16,070 nucleotides of DNA, from positions 1-16,070 of the forward strand of contig NZ_CAJULN010000053.1 in NCBI RefSeq assembly GCF_910586915.1. The letters are read 5' to 3'. This DNA is from an uncultured Bacteroides sp. GTDB taxonomy: Bacteria > Bacteroidota > Bacteroidia > Bacteroidales > Bacteroidaceae. How positions within the stretch are numbered: position 1 is the first letter of the stretch; each line of letters begins with the position of its first letter. A program made the position numbers and the translations under genes. Positions 6,597 through 14,600 of the stretch are shown here, one piece after another. The notes beneath the pieces were generated by a model that was not told where the DNA came from, searched no databases, and saw only the letters and a program-made list of their open reading frames with translations.

Positions 6597-7778
6597 TTAG
6601 GGTATGTATTTATAGTAAATCAACGCCTTTTTCAAGCGGTGAACCACGAAGAAAGGAAGCATCATGAATATTAATAAAGCCATATAGTTGTTCCACGAAT
6701 AAGCCATGCTGTATCCGTTGAGTGCCTGGTCTACGTAAATCAGGAAATAGTGGCGCAACGGAAACAGGTTGCTTAAAGCCTGCAATACAGGGTGCATCGC
6801 CATCACCGGAAAGGAAAATCCCGAAATGGAGAACGATATGACCCCCCATAGCGAAGCAAAACTCAGTCCCAGGCGTAGGGTGGGTAATGTGCCTATCATA
6901 AGGATTCCGCAACATTGCGACGCCAGTACCAGGCAAAGTGTGGCAAATATCATCGGAAGGATACCGCTATTGCAGGGAAAATGGAGGAATCCGTACAGAT
7001 ATACATTATAGAATATCCCCATGAGGAAGAAGACTGCCGTGTGTGGAAGTAATTTTCCCGCTAAGGCGATATAGATGGAGTTGTTGCTCATGCGTAACCA
7101 TTCGCGCGAGGTGCGGTCTTTAATCTCCACTCCGATGGAATAAACGGTTATCATAAATATAAGCAACATAAGCACACCCGGTATCAGCGTATTGCATAGA
7201 TATACCGAATAGTTCAGCCAGGGATTGTTCAAAGGGTGCGTGTCGACGACGATGGGTTGCAGAAATCCCATTGCCTGGCTTTCCGTAGCCCCTTTGGCAT
7301 ATAGCATGGTGCGTGCAGCGGAACCTGCCGTAAGCTCTCCCATCATTTTCATGTCTCTGAAAAGCAGTGAGCCTGCAATGAGGTACGAATAATTGGTGTA
7401 GAAGGAAATCTTCGGTTGCCGTTGGCTTTGTGCTTCTGCCGACAAACCTTTGGGGATGTAAAAGAACCCGTAGATTTTTCCTTCCTGAACGGCGATACGC
7501 GCATCCGTCACATTGCTGTAATGGGCGGTTACGCCCGTCTGTGAGAAAGCGTCCAGGTTGCGCACGATGTTGCGGGAAGTGGACGAATTGTCCATGTCCA
7601 CTACACCGGCGGGAAGATCCTTCGGCAGTCCCGTATCCATTAAAGTTGTGAAGAACACATAGCAGAAAAGCGGAGCGATAATCATGCAGAAGAGATAGAG
7701 CGGCCGCGATACCAGCCGCCGGGCTTCTCTTTGCATGACCCGCCACAATGCGATATGTTTCTTTGTTCGCTCTCTCAT
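6597..7778 (-). CDS. ABC-2 type transporter permease (first of a pair)
   Basis: This 393-residue protein is the first of two related ABC-2 permeases in the operon. It has a cytoplasmic N-terminus (RVMQREARRLVSRPLYL), a first membrane helix at about 28-46, and a periplasmic domain to about 185. Membrane helices follow near 191-216, 238-262, 272-297, 303-325 and 363-380. VVDMDNSSTSRNIVRNLDAF and YGFFYIPKG match the corresponding part of the second permease. NPWLNYSVYLCNTLIPGVLMLLI and SGFSFPVMAMHPVLQALSNLFPLRHYFLIYV are typical of the family. It begins two bases after the HlyD-like gene and ends exactly where the next permease begins. Family members need an ATP-binding subunit, which is not encoded in this window. 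The likely role is drug, lipid or small-molecule export through a tripartite complex, which is inferred from context only. Confidence 0.92.
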   Translation of the reverse strand: MRERTKKHIALWRVMQREARRLVSRPLYLFCMIIAPLFCYVFFTTLMDTGLPKDLPAGVVDMDNSSTSRNIVRNLDAFSQTGVTAHYSNVTDARIAVQEGKIYGFFYIPKGLSAEAQSQRQPKISFYTNYSYLIAGSLLFRDMKMMGELTAGSAARTMLYAKGATESQAMGFLQPIVVDTHPLNNPWLNYSVYLCNTLIPGVLMLLIFMITVYSIGVEIKDRTSREWLRMSNNSIYIALAGKLLPHTAVFFLMGIFYNVYLYGFLHFPCNSGILPMIFATLCLVLASQCCGILMIGTLPTLRLGLSFASLWGVISFSISGFSFPVMAMHPVLQALSNLFPLRHYFLIYVDQALNGYSMAYSWNNYMALLIFMMLPFFVVHRLKKALIYYKYIP

Positions 7779-7780
7779 AC

Positions 7781-8773
7781 TTATTTATTGATAACGACCG
7801 ACATTCCCGGGCGAAGATTCTCTACTTTTCCTTCCGGCACGGCTCTCACTTCAAATGTTTTCAGGTCAAACTGGCCGGTGGTTTTGGTAGCCTTCCATGC
7901 GGCGTAGCTGCCCAGGTCTTTCATGTAATTCACTTTCAGCTTGATGGTACGGTTGTCCAATGCAGGGACGATGGCTTCGAATTCGCTTCCCATTGTCAGG
8001 TTCTTGAGCAGGTCTTCGCGTACGTTGAATGTCACCCACATATCGTTGAGCTGCGCAATGTTCATAATGGGAGCGCCGGTGCCTACCAATTCGCCCACTT
8101 TGGGGAATATCTCGGATACTTCTCCGGCTGCCGAAGCAATAAGATAAGTCTCTCTGATGTAAGACTCGACCTCGGCAACGGCCCCTTTGGCACGGTTCAC
8201 TAAGGCTTCCGCAGCCATTTTGTCCTCACGTTCGGCCCCGTTCTTTGCCATCGTATATTGTGCTTTCGCGGCTTTTTCGGTGGCAATGGCGGCATCGCGC
8301 TGTGCGGTAACCTCGTCCAATTTCTGTGCGGGCATCACTCCCTGCTCAAACAGATTTTTCACTCTGGTGTATGACTTCTCGGCAATCGTGACTCCCGCCT
8401 GTGCCTTCTGCCACATTTCATAAGCAGCCTGTATCTGTTCTTGGCGTGCTCCTTTGATGGCTTTCTTGTTCTGTGCCTCTGCTGCGGCTTCTGCGGCGCG
8501 TGCCTGTTCCATTTTGGCTACCACATCCGGAGCTTCGAGGATGGCCAATGTGTCGCCGGCGTTTACCTGCTGTCCTTCTTTCACCCGGAATTCCAAGATG
8601 CGTCCCGGAACTTTGCTCGATACACGGTATTCGGTCACTTCGGCCTGTCCCTGAATAATTTCGGGACCTTTGCGAAGCATGAAAAAACCAACGACTGCAA
8701 CAATGGCAATGACTCCCAACAAGGTGAGAAATGCAAGTAGCATATTACTGTTTTGCGATTTTGTAGATGACAT
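7781..8773 (-). CDS. HlyD/EmrA-family periplasmic adaptor (membrane fusion protein)
   Basis: This 330-residue protein bridges inner-membrane transporters to a TolC-like channel. One membrane anchor lies at about 11-33. The first half of a lipoyl-like domain follows (VSSKVPGRILEFRVKEGQQVNAGDTLAILEAPD, 51-83), then a long alanine- and glutamate-rich coiled-coil hairpin at about 84-195. The returning lipoyl half is LIASAAGEVSEIFPKVGELVGTGAPIMNIAQL (211-242), and a beta-barrel region ends RPGMSVVINK (321-330). Both lipoyl halves are present and the length is normal for the YhiI/YbhG group, so the protein appears intact. It lies 27 bases after the TolC-like gene and 2 bases before the first permease, in one operon. 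No lipobox is present, so anchoring should be by the N-terminal helix. Confidence 0.94.
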   Translation of the reverse strand: MSSTKSQNSNMLLAFLTLLGVIAIVAVVGFFMLRKGPEIIQGQAEVTEYRVSSKVPGRILEFRVKEGQQVNAGDTLAILEAPDVVAKMEQARAAEAAAEAQNKKAIKGARQEQIQAAYEMWQKAQAGVTIAEKSYTRVKNLFEQGVMPAQKLDEVTAQRDAAIATEKAAKAQYTMAKNGAEREDKMAAEALVNRAKGAVAEVESYIRETYLIASAAGEVSEIFPKVGELVGTGAPIMNIAQLNDMWVTFNVREDLLKNLTMGSEFEAIVPALDNRTIKLKVNYMKDLGSYAAWKATKTTGQFDLKTFEVRAVPEGKVENLRPGMSVVINK

Positions 8774-8800
8774 ATGATAAGTTTTATGTGATGTTATTTA

Positions 8801-10264
8801 CTATTTAAGGGTTCCTAAAGATTTTTGCAGGTATATTTCTGTCAGTTTCACGTCTATCTGTGCATCAATCTTTTCCGATTGGGCAGAGAGCCAGGCGGTT
8901 TGCGCTTCCAAGACGTTGCTGGTGGAAATCACTCCCTCCTTGAAACCGAGCGTGGCATAGCGGAGATTCTCTTCCGCCTTCTCCATGTTCTTGGCAGACA
9001 TGACCAGCTTTTTGCCTGCTTCGTTCACTTTGAATGCGGCCTGGTTTACTTGCAGTGCTATTTTCTCTCTGGCATCCTGAAGACGGTATTGTGCGATGCG
9101 TTCTTCCGCTTTGGCAGCCCGGGTCTTGTAGACTCCTTCTCCCCAGTGCCATATGGGTATCTGCACCATGACGCCTACGTTCCACATTCCTCTGAATTTA
9201 TTTTCAAAACTGTTGAACACGGACGGGTTAGTCACCATGTAGTTGCCTATCAGTGCGACGGAGGGCAGATGTTCGGCACGGGTGACATTTACTTTCTGTT
9301 TGTAAATCTGTGTTGCCAGTTCGAGACTTCGTATTTCGGGGCGGTTTGCATAGGCGGCAGGCATATCGATGTGGGTATCTGTTGCAAGCAACGGAATATC
9401 TTCCATGTTTTCGTCTGCCAAAGCAATGGGAGAGCTGAGGTCGATACCACATAGTTGACACAACAACATTCGGGCAAGGCTCAGTCCGTCTTCAACTTTG
9501 GTGAGTGTCATTTCCGCTTCGTTGACCTTTACCCGCACGGATAGTCCGTCGGCTTTGGTTGCCACTCCTTCGGCAATCATCTTTTGCACGTCGCTGTCCA
9601 GTTGTTGCAGGAGTTTCAGGTAACCTTCCGCCAGTCTTTTCTTGTTTGCCAATGAAACCACTTGCCAGTACGCCTGGTCGGTACTCATAATCACCTCTTG
9701 CATACCGCCTTGATGCTGTTGTTGCGCCAACTCTTCGGCATACCGGGTGATTTTGTTGTAAGCACGTATCTTGCCGCCCATGTAAAGAGGCTGGGTCAGG
9801 GTGATGGCGCCTGCATAGACGTTTCTGGTGTCTGTGCGCAGGGCGTCTACCAGTGAATTTCCGGCTTGGTCGAGGGCAGGAAGCACGGCGCTTAGCTGTC
9901 CGCTCAAAGAGGTAATCAACGGAATAAGCTCCGGATGTGCTGCGGCAAGTTGTCCGGCAACTTGCTGTATGGGGCCTGCCAGATTGCTGCCCAGTCCGGA
10001 CAGGGCATCTTTCTGCTGATTGTTCAGCAGTGAAAACTCTTTTTGATTTCTCATGTACGTTCCGGTAGCCGAGAAATTGGGCAGATAGTTGGTAAATGCT
10101 GCTTTCCGTTGGTTATGGGCGGCATTTATCTTTTCGTTGCTAATCAGTAAATCTTTGTTGTTGGCAAGTGCTAATGCACGGCAACTATCCAGACTCAGTG
10201 TTGTCTGTCCTTTGAGTAGTGGAGTCATGCTTAGCAGAATTGTCAGAAGAAATAGCTTTTTCAT
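8801..10264 (-). CDS. TolC-family outer-membrane efflux protein
   Basis: This protein of about 487 residues forms the outer-membrane channel of a tripartite exporter. It begins with a signal peptide (MKKLFLLTILLSMTPLLKG) and then the TolC-family opening LSLDSCRALALANNKDLLISNEKINAAHNQRKAA. Two repeat halves follow; ITLTQPLYMGGKIRAYNKI marks the first, and MVQIPIWHWGEGVYKTRAAKAEERIAQ the equivalent place in the second. It ends in the usual SEKIDAQIDVKLTEIYLQKSLGTLK. An in-frame ATG four codons upstream (10276) is also possible; the ATG at 10264 is preferred because it gives a normal signal peptide starting MKK. It has no lipobox cysteine. A segment of about 50 residues rich in A, L, G and P (roughly 88-138: QQVAGQLAAAHPELIPLITSL and following) enlarges the first half. 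It is the first gene of the operon, with a consensus promoter 126 bases upstream. Confidence 0.93.
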   Translation of the reverse strand: MKKLFLLTILLSMTPLLKGQTTLSLDSCRALALANNKDLLISNEKINAAHNQRKAAFTNYLPNFSATGTYMRNQKEFSLLNNQQKDALSGLGSNLAGPIQQVAGQLAAAHPELIPLITSLSGQLSAVLPALDQAGNSLVDALRTDTRNVYAGAITLTQPLYMGGKIRAYNKITRYAEELAQQQHQGGMQEVIMSTDQAYWQVVSLANKKRLAEGYLKLLQQLDSDVQKMIAEGVATKADGLSVRVKVNEAEMTLTKVEDGLSLARMLLCQLCGIDLSSPIALADENMEDIPLLATDTHIDMPAAYANRPEIRSLELATQIYKQKVNVTRAEHLPSVALIGNYMVTNPSVFNSFENKFRGMWNVGVMVQIPIWHWGEGVYKTRAAKAEERIAQYRLQDAREKIALQVNQAAFKVNEAGKKLVMSAKNMEKAEENLRYATLGFKEGVISTSNVLEAQTAWLSAQSEKIDAQIDVKLTEIYLQKSLGTLK

Positions 10265-10323
10265 CGCATCTTGCATATTAATAAGGTGATACTTTTATTT
10301 CAATAACCCGTTTCTTATGTAAA

Positions 10324-10384
10324 TTGTTTATGAAGGCAGTTTGTTTTTAAAGATTGTGTACATAAACAATAATTGCATAAACAA
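10324..10384 (-). repeat. Three TTGTTTATG elements in the leader of the export operon
   Basis: On the minus strand TTGTTTATG occurs at 10384-10376 and again at 10369-10361, a 15-base period. An inverted copy lies at 10332-10324. The last two are part of a perfect 10-bp inverted repeat (ATTGTTTATG / CATAAACAAT) with a 28-base spacer. The first copy sits just past the -7 box, around the predicted start of transcription. These could bind a regulator or fold in the leader RNA; neither is shown. Confidence 0.55.
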
Positions 10385-10389
10385 CGATG

Positions 10390-10420
10390 CAAATGTATGC
10401 GCTTTCCTTGAAAGTGCAAA
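10390..10420 (-). promoter_or_regulatory. Bacteroides-type promoter of the tripartite export operon
   Basis: On the minus strand TTTG (10420-10417), a 19-base spacer and TACATTTG (10397-10390) match the -33/-7 consensus exactly. Transcription would start near 10383, giving a leader of about 120 bases before the TolC-like gene. Confidence 0.82.
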
Positions 10421-10470
10421 AAGAATTAGCTTTTTTTAGAGACTTGCGTTAAAAAGCGAGTTTTTTTCCG

Positions 10471-10478
10471 TATGTTTG
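10471..10478 (+). promoter_or_regulatory. -7 box for the propeller lipoprotein gene
   Basis: TATGTTTG fits the TAnnTTTG consensus and lies 33 bases before the chosen ATG at 10512. No good TTTG box is found 19-21 bases upstream; that region is taken up by a small hairpin followed by T7 (10442-10467). The promoter may be weak or need an activator. Confidence 0.55.
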
Positions 10479-10511
10479 CCGGAGTTACCTTTAATCAATA
10501 ATAAATACATC

Positions 10512-11954
10512 ATGAGTTTTAAATGGTTTGTCGGAATGATAAGCGTGGGATTGTTAATATCCTGCCAGAATGTGCGGGAAGCACAAAGTGTCGATGAAGG
10601 TTATCCGCCTGTTTTCCCCGATTATATGTTTACCTCTATACCTTATAATATAGCCCCGTTGAATTTTGAAGTGAAGGATGCGCAGGAGATACGTGCCGAT
10701 TTCGGTTGCGGCGGTTCCTCGCTGCTGACGGTGACGGGAGGGCAGGAGATTCGCATCCCGGAGAAGAAGTGGAAAGAGATGCTGGATATTTCAAAAGGCA
10801 AGGAGCTGGAGATTACCGTATCCGTGTGGAGTTCCTCTTCGCCCGAAGGGGTACGTTACCGTCCTTTTACGATTCGGGTGACGCCGGATGCTATCGACGA
10901 ATGGATTGCCTACCGGCTGATAGAGCCGGGCTATGAGGGATGGAATGTGCTGGGCATTTACCAGCGCAATCTCACTTCGTTTGAAGAGAAAGAGATTGTT
11001 TCCAACCGTGCCGATAAGGGAAAATGCATCAATTGCCACTCTTTTGCCGACTACTCTCCGCAGCAGATGATGTTCCATGTCAGGGGCGAGGGTGGCGGCA
11101 CTGCTTTGTGGAAAGACGGCGAACTGAGCAAATTGCCGTTGGAGACAACCGGCCCGAAGAAAAGCGGGACCTATCCGATGTGGCATCCTCACGGACGGTA
11201 TATCGTGTTTTCTTCCAACGTCACCCGCCAGTCGTTTTTGAGCGAGGGTGAAAAGGCGTTGGAGGTGTACGACCTCCAGTCTGACCTGATATTGTATGAT
11301 ACGCAGACGAAGAGCGTGCTTACCGATCCCCGTTTTATGGATGAGGCGCATTGGGAAACATTTCCTGCGTGGTCGGCCGACGGGAAGTGGCTCTACTATT
11401 GCGGCGCTTTGCCCTGCCAGATGCCGATGGATTACAAAAAACTGCGTTACAGCTTGTGCAGGGTGGGGTTTGACGAACAGACCGGAAGGTTCGGCGAACG
11501 CATTGACACCATATATAACGCGGAGCGTGCAGGCGGAAGCGTCTCTTTCCCGCGTCTTTCGCCCGACGGGCGCTATCTGTTGTACACCAAAGCGGCCTGT
11601 GCCACTTTTCCTATCTGGCACAAGGAGTCCGATTTGAAAATGATGAAACTGCCCGGCGGTGAGGAGGTCGATGTGGAGATACTGAACAGCGGCGAAGCCG
11701 AAAGCTACCACTCGTGGTCGTCAAACAGCCGTTGGATATTGTTCAGTAGCCGCAGGCTCGACGGCCGCCATACGCGGCTTTTCATCGCCTGGATGGACAG
11801 CGAGGGGAAAGTACATAAGCCTTTTCTTCTTCCCCAGCAGCGTGCCGGTCACAATACGTTGCGTATGAAATCCTATAACATTCCCGAATTTGTAAAGGGC
11901 GAGGTCATCTTGCCGCAGAAACAGGTCAATGCTTTGTTCTTCCCCCAAAAATAA
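10512..11954 (+). CDS. Lipoprotein with one CxxCH motif and a TolB-like (PD40) beta-propeller
   Basis: This protein of 480 residues has a lipoprotein signal, MSFKWFVGMISVGLLISC, with the lipobox LISC giving Cys18. An N-terminal domain (about 30-165) ends in AYRLIEPGYEGWNVLGIYQRNLTSFEEKEI. It is followed by KCINCHSF, whose CINCH at 172-176 is a c-type haem attachment motif. Next come at least four PD40/TolB blades: YPMWHPHGRYIVFSS (211-225), FPAWSADGKWLYYCG (274-288), FPRLSPDGRYLLYT (336-349) and YHSWSSNSRWILFSS (389-403). The ATG at 10512 is chosen over a TTG at 10476 because it gives a clean signal and the TTG lies in the -7 box. Similar Bacteroidota proteins are sometimes labelled cytochrome-c or TolB-like. 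Haem binding is inferred from the motif alone, and the function is unknown. It is probably cotranscribed with the membrane protein gene that starts one base after its stop codon. Confidence 0.85.
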   Translation: MSFKWFVGMISVGLLISCQNVREAQSVDEGYPPVFPDYMFTSIPYNIAPLNFEVKDAQEIRADFGCGGSSLLTVTGGQEIRIPEKKWKEMLDISKGKELEITVSVWSSSSPEGVRYRPFTIRVTPDAIDEWIAYRLIEPGYEGWNVLGIYQRNLTSFEEKEIVSNRADKGKCINCHSFADYSPQQMMFHVRGEGGGTALWKDGELSKLPLETTGPKKSGTYPMWHPHGRYIVFSSNVTRQSFLSEGEKALEVYDLQSDLILYDTQTKSVLTDPRFMDEAHWETFPAWSADGKWLYYCGALPCQMPMDYKKLRYSLCRVGFDEQTGRFGERIDTIYNAERAGGSVSFPRLSPDGRYLLYTKAACATFPIWHKESDLKMMKLPGGEEVDVEILNSGEAESYHSWSSNSRWILFSSRRLDGRHTRLFIAWMDSEGKVHKPFLLPQQRAGHNTLRMKSYNIPEFVKGEVILPQKQVNALFFPQK

Positions 11955-11955
11955 G

Positions 11956-13407
11956 ATGAGTATGAAAAAGATGCTTTTATTTCACTTGTTGCTGGTATGT
12001 CCGGTTGTATTCCTTATTTGGTATATCGCTTTTTCTGATTACCTTTGGCTGTTGGAAGGAAACTCTTTCTTCGCTTTCACCTCCGACTTTGCCGACATAC
12101 AGCTTTCGCTTCCTTCCGACTGGGCGCAATACATCGGAGCCTGCTTGTTGCAGTTCTTCCGTTTCCGTATGGGCGGCGCTTTGGTACAGACGTTGTTCGT
12201 GGCGGTTGTACTATTGGCTTCGGATATTATTGTTGCCCGTCTCACCCGCAATGAAAGGCTGATGTGGCTTTCGTTTGTTCCGGTGGTTTGGTTTATGAGC
12301 GGCCAGTTTGCCGATACGCTTTTGGTACGTTCGGTCGTGTGGTGTGCGGGGGCTGTGGGGTTGGCGTTGCTCGTCAGCCTGTTCACCATCCGCAAGGCTC
12401 CGGCGGCGTGGGGAGAGCGCTCTTTCTTTTCTTCACCTTTCTTTGCCTATTTGGTGCCTTGCCTGCTATTGGGAGGAGCGACCTACCGGGAGGTGACGGA
12501 CACCCGGCAGAAAGAGACGGAGTTTGCTGCCCATATCGACCGTCTTGCCGAGCGTCGGGATTGGGATTCCATCTTGCGGAGTGTCACTCCCGAAATGGCG
12601 CGGAAGCAGTCGTCCTTGTTGCGCTGGATGCTGTTGGCACTCTCGGAAAAAGGCGCGTTGCCCGAACGGCTGTTTGCTTACGGCCCCACGGAGCCTTCCT
12701 GTTTCTTTTACGAGCGGATGGACCAACAGTTTTTCCGCAATTTCAATGTACAGTTTTTTCGGGCTTTGGAGCTTGACAATGAGGTGGTTCACAATGCATT
12801 CCAAGCCGCAGCACTTTCTCCTTACGGAAACAGTTTCCGTTCCATGCGCGCAATCATGGAAGCGTGTATGCGGCAAGGGCAGAATCGGATGCTTGCCAAG
12901 TACGTGGAGGTGATGAAGCATACGAGTTGCCATACAAGGCTGACGAAGTTCTACGACGAATACCTGCTGTCGGCAGGCACAGAAGATGGAGGTGACGCGC
13001 CGAAGGCCTCCCCGTTTTTTATAGGCGCACATACCTTTCTTTCGGATATGGCACGGATGGCCGACCGCTATCCCGAAAACCGGAAAGTCGTGGACTATCT
13101 GCTCTGCGGGCTGCTGATATCGAAAGACATGGATACCTTCCACAAAGTGTTCAGCGTGTTGCAGAAGCCTTCGGGCGTGAAACTTCCCCGTCATTACGAA
13201 GAAGCCTTGCTGGTGTTGGCTACGAAATATCCGGATATATTGCAGCACTATCCGGTAGCGGAAAAGACGGTGAAAGATTTTAATTCCTTCCATGCGTTGC
13301 TGAAAGGAGGGGCGATGAACCGGAAAATGTTGGAAATCAATTACCGCGATTCTTTCTGGCTGTTCTACTATTGCATGAAGGCGGTGGAGAAACCCGGCAA
13401 GAAGTGA
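11956..13407 (+). CDS. Polytopic membrane protein with large soluble helical domain, DUF6057-like
   Basis: This protein of 483 residues has hydrophobic segments at about 5-30, 55-68, 73-92, 100-115, 120-142 and 158-175, then a long soluble region rich in helices (about 190-475). The start of the soluble part, IDRLAERRDWDSILRSVTPE, and SFRSMRAIMEACMRQGQNRMLAKYVEVMKHT resemble the DUF6057 family of Bacteroidota membrane proteins, recalled from the family pattern and not verified. The helix-turn-helix periodicity suggests TPR-like repeats. The start is set at 11956, one base after the upstream stop codon; ATG 11962 is an alternative, and an upstream ATG at 11929 would overlap the lipoprotein gene. 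Together the two genes form a compact unit of an outer- or periplasm-facing lipoprotein and an inner-membrane partner. A strong hairpin terminator follows. Function unknown. Confidence 0.8.
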   Translation: MSMKKMLLFHLLLVCPVVFLIWYIAFSDYLWLLEGNSFFAFTSDFADIQLSLPSDWAQYIGACLLQFFRFRMGGALVQTLFVAVVLLASDIIVARLTRNERLMWLSFVPVVWFMSGQFADTLLVRSVVWCAGAVGLALLVSLFTIRKAPAAWGERSFFSSPFFAYLVPCLLLGGATYREVTDTRQKETEFAAHIDRLAERRDWDSILRSVTPEMARKQSSLLRWMLLALSEKGALPERLFAYGPTEPSCFFYERMDQQFFRNFNVQFFRALELDNEVVHNAFQAAALSPYGNSFRSMRAIMEACMRQGQNRMLAKYVEVMKHTSCHTRLTKFYDEYLLSAGTEDGGDAPKASPFFIGAHTFLSDMARMADRYPENRKVVDYLLCGLLISKDMDTFHKVFSVLQKPSGVKLPRHYEEALLVLATKYPDILQHYPVAEKTVKDFNSFHALLKGGAMNRKMLEINYRDSFWLFYYCMKAVEKPGKK

Positions 13408-13414
13408 AAAAAAG

Positions 13415-13460
13415 AAACAGGGTGGTGTATCAGGCTTGATACACCACCCTGTTTTTCTTA
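13415..13460. terminator. Bidirectional terminator between the membrane protein gene and mdh
   Basis: A perfect 18-bp stem pairs AAACAGGGTGGTGTATCA (13415-13432) with its complement at 13437-13454 around the loop GGCT. T-rich tracts follow on both strands: TTTTTCTTATT on the plus strand and TTTCTTTTTTTC on the minus strand. It serves both convergent genes. Confidence 0.93.
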
Positions 13461-13483
13461 TTGTAAAAGACGGGATATTCCGA

Positions 13484-14425
13484 TTACAGAGCACCTACTT
13501 CTTTCAAGGCAGCATTCGTCTTGTGAACGGCAGCAGCGCTTGCGGCAAACTTAGCCTTTTCGTCTTCGTTGAGGTCGAGTTCAACGATTTTCTCGATACC
13601 GTTCTTGCCGAGGATTACGGGAACACCGATGCAAAGGTCAGATTCGCCGTATTCGCCTTCCAGCATTACAGAGCAAGGAATCATCTTCTTCTGGTTGTGG
13701 ATGATTGATTCAACTACATAAGCTCCTGCCGCACCCGGTGCATACCATGCAGAAGTACCCAACAGTTTGGTCAGCGTAGCACCACCTACCATTGTAGCGG
13801 CAGCTACCTCGTTCAGTTTTTCTTCCGACAGGAAGTTGCTTACGGGCAGGCCTTTGTAAGTAGCGAAGCGAGTCAACGGAATCATTGTCGTATCACCGTG
13901 ACCACCGATAACCATACCTTCCACTTCGTTGGCGTTGCATCCCAAAGCCTGAGACAAGAAATATTTGAAACGAGAGCTGTCCAAAGCACCGCCCATACCG
14001 ATGATACGATTTTTCGGCAAGCCCAAAGCCTTCAGTGACAAATAAGTCATTGTATCCATCGGGTTGGAGATAACAACGAGGATAGCGTTGGGAGAATATT
14101 TCAGGATGTTTTCTGCCACTGATTTAACGATTCCGGCATTTACACCGATAAGTTCTTCACGAGTCATACCCGGTTTGCGAGGAATACCTGAAGTAATGAC
14201 AACAACGTCGGAATTTGCAGTCTGAGCATAGTCGTTGGTGCAGCCTACTACTGTAGTGTCGAAGCCCAACAATTGAGCTGTCTGCATCATATCCATTGCT
14301 TTACCTTCTGATACGCCTTCTTTAACGTCCAGCATTACTACTTCGTCTGCCACTTCATTGAAAGCAAGTACATTTGCACATGTAGCACCTACGTTACCTG
14401 CGCCTACTACGGTTACTTTTGACAT
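13484..14425 (-). CDS. mdh: NAD-dependent malate dehydrogenase
   Basis: This 313-residue enzyme interconverts malate and oxaloacetate with NAD(H) in the cytoplasm. In Bacteroides this feeds the reductive branch toward fumarate and succinate. The NAD-binding loop is VVGAGNVGAT (6-15), with the acidic ribose-binding residue Asp33. The substrate loop is GIPRKPGMTREEL (80-92); the arginine in PRKPGM marks malate rather than lactate specificity. SNPMD (120-124), the arginine in SSRFKYF (152) and the catalytic histidine in VIGGHGDTTMIPL (His176) complete the active site. Its length and order match the LDH-like MDH group found in Bacteroidota. The ATG at 14425 is chosen over an upstream in-frame ATG (14479) because it starts directly at the MSKVTVVGAG fold. 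It is a single gene, divergent from the coiled-coil gene and convergent with the DUF6057-like gene. Confidence 0.97.
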   Translation of the reverse strand: MSKVTVVGAGNVGATCANVLAFNEVADEVVMLDVKEGVSEGKAMDMMQTAQLLGFDTTVVGCTNDYAQTANSDVVVITSGIPRKPGMTREELIGVNAGIVKSVAENILKYSPNAILVVISNPMDTMTYLSLKALGLPKNRIIGMGGALDSSRFKYFLSQALGCNANEVEGMVIGGHGDTTMIPLTRFATYKGLPVSNFLSEEKLNEVAAATMVGGATLTKLLGTSAWYAPGAAGAYVVESIIHNQKKMIPCSVMLEGEYGESDLCIGVPVILGKNGIEKIVELDLNEDEKAKFAASAAAVHKTNAALKEVGAL

Positions 14426-14476
14426 AATACTTATATATTTAAAAGTTGATAATTTGTTTCGTCCTATTTTACGCGG

Positions 14477-14508
14477 CAAAATTACAACGATAATCCTTAT
14501 TAAAGAAA
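14477..14508 (-). promoter_or_regulatory. Probable promoter of mdh
   Basis: On the minus strand TAATTTTG (14484-14477) fits the -7 consensus TAnnTTTG. A TTTC (14508-14505) lies 20 bases upstream in the -33 position, one base off consensus. The leader would be about 45 bases. Confidence 0.55.
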
Positions 14509-14600
14509 TTTTTCCATAATAATTTTAGTTAAGAGCCTGTTTAAATTGGGCGGAGTATTCTTTTTGAGCATCTATTTCTAAAAACTCTCTGCCTTTCCGC

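Noticed and set aside
10791..11711. 306-codon minus-strand open frame opposite the propeller lipoprotein
   Set aside because: The plus strand has a signal peptide, CxxCH and four PD40 blades, so this is a shadow frame.
12466..13494. 342-codon minus-strand open frame opposite the DUF6057-like gene
   Set aside because: Its composition is rich in H, R, C and Q as in shadow frames. It crosses the bidirectional terminator and overlaps the end of mdh.
14530..14600. Possible IS remnant beginning GAGCCTGTTTAAATT between mdh and the coiled-coil gene
   Set aside because: The opening looks like a sequence seen in some Bacteroides intergenic regions, but no partner inverted repeat, target duplication or transposase fragment is present.
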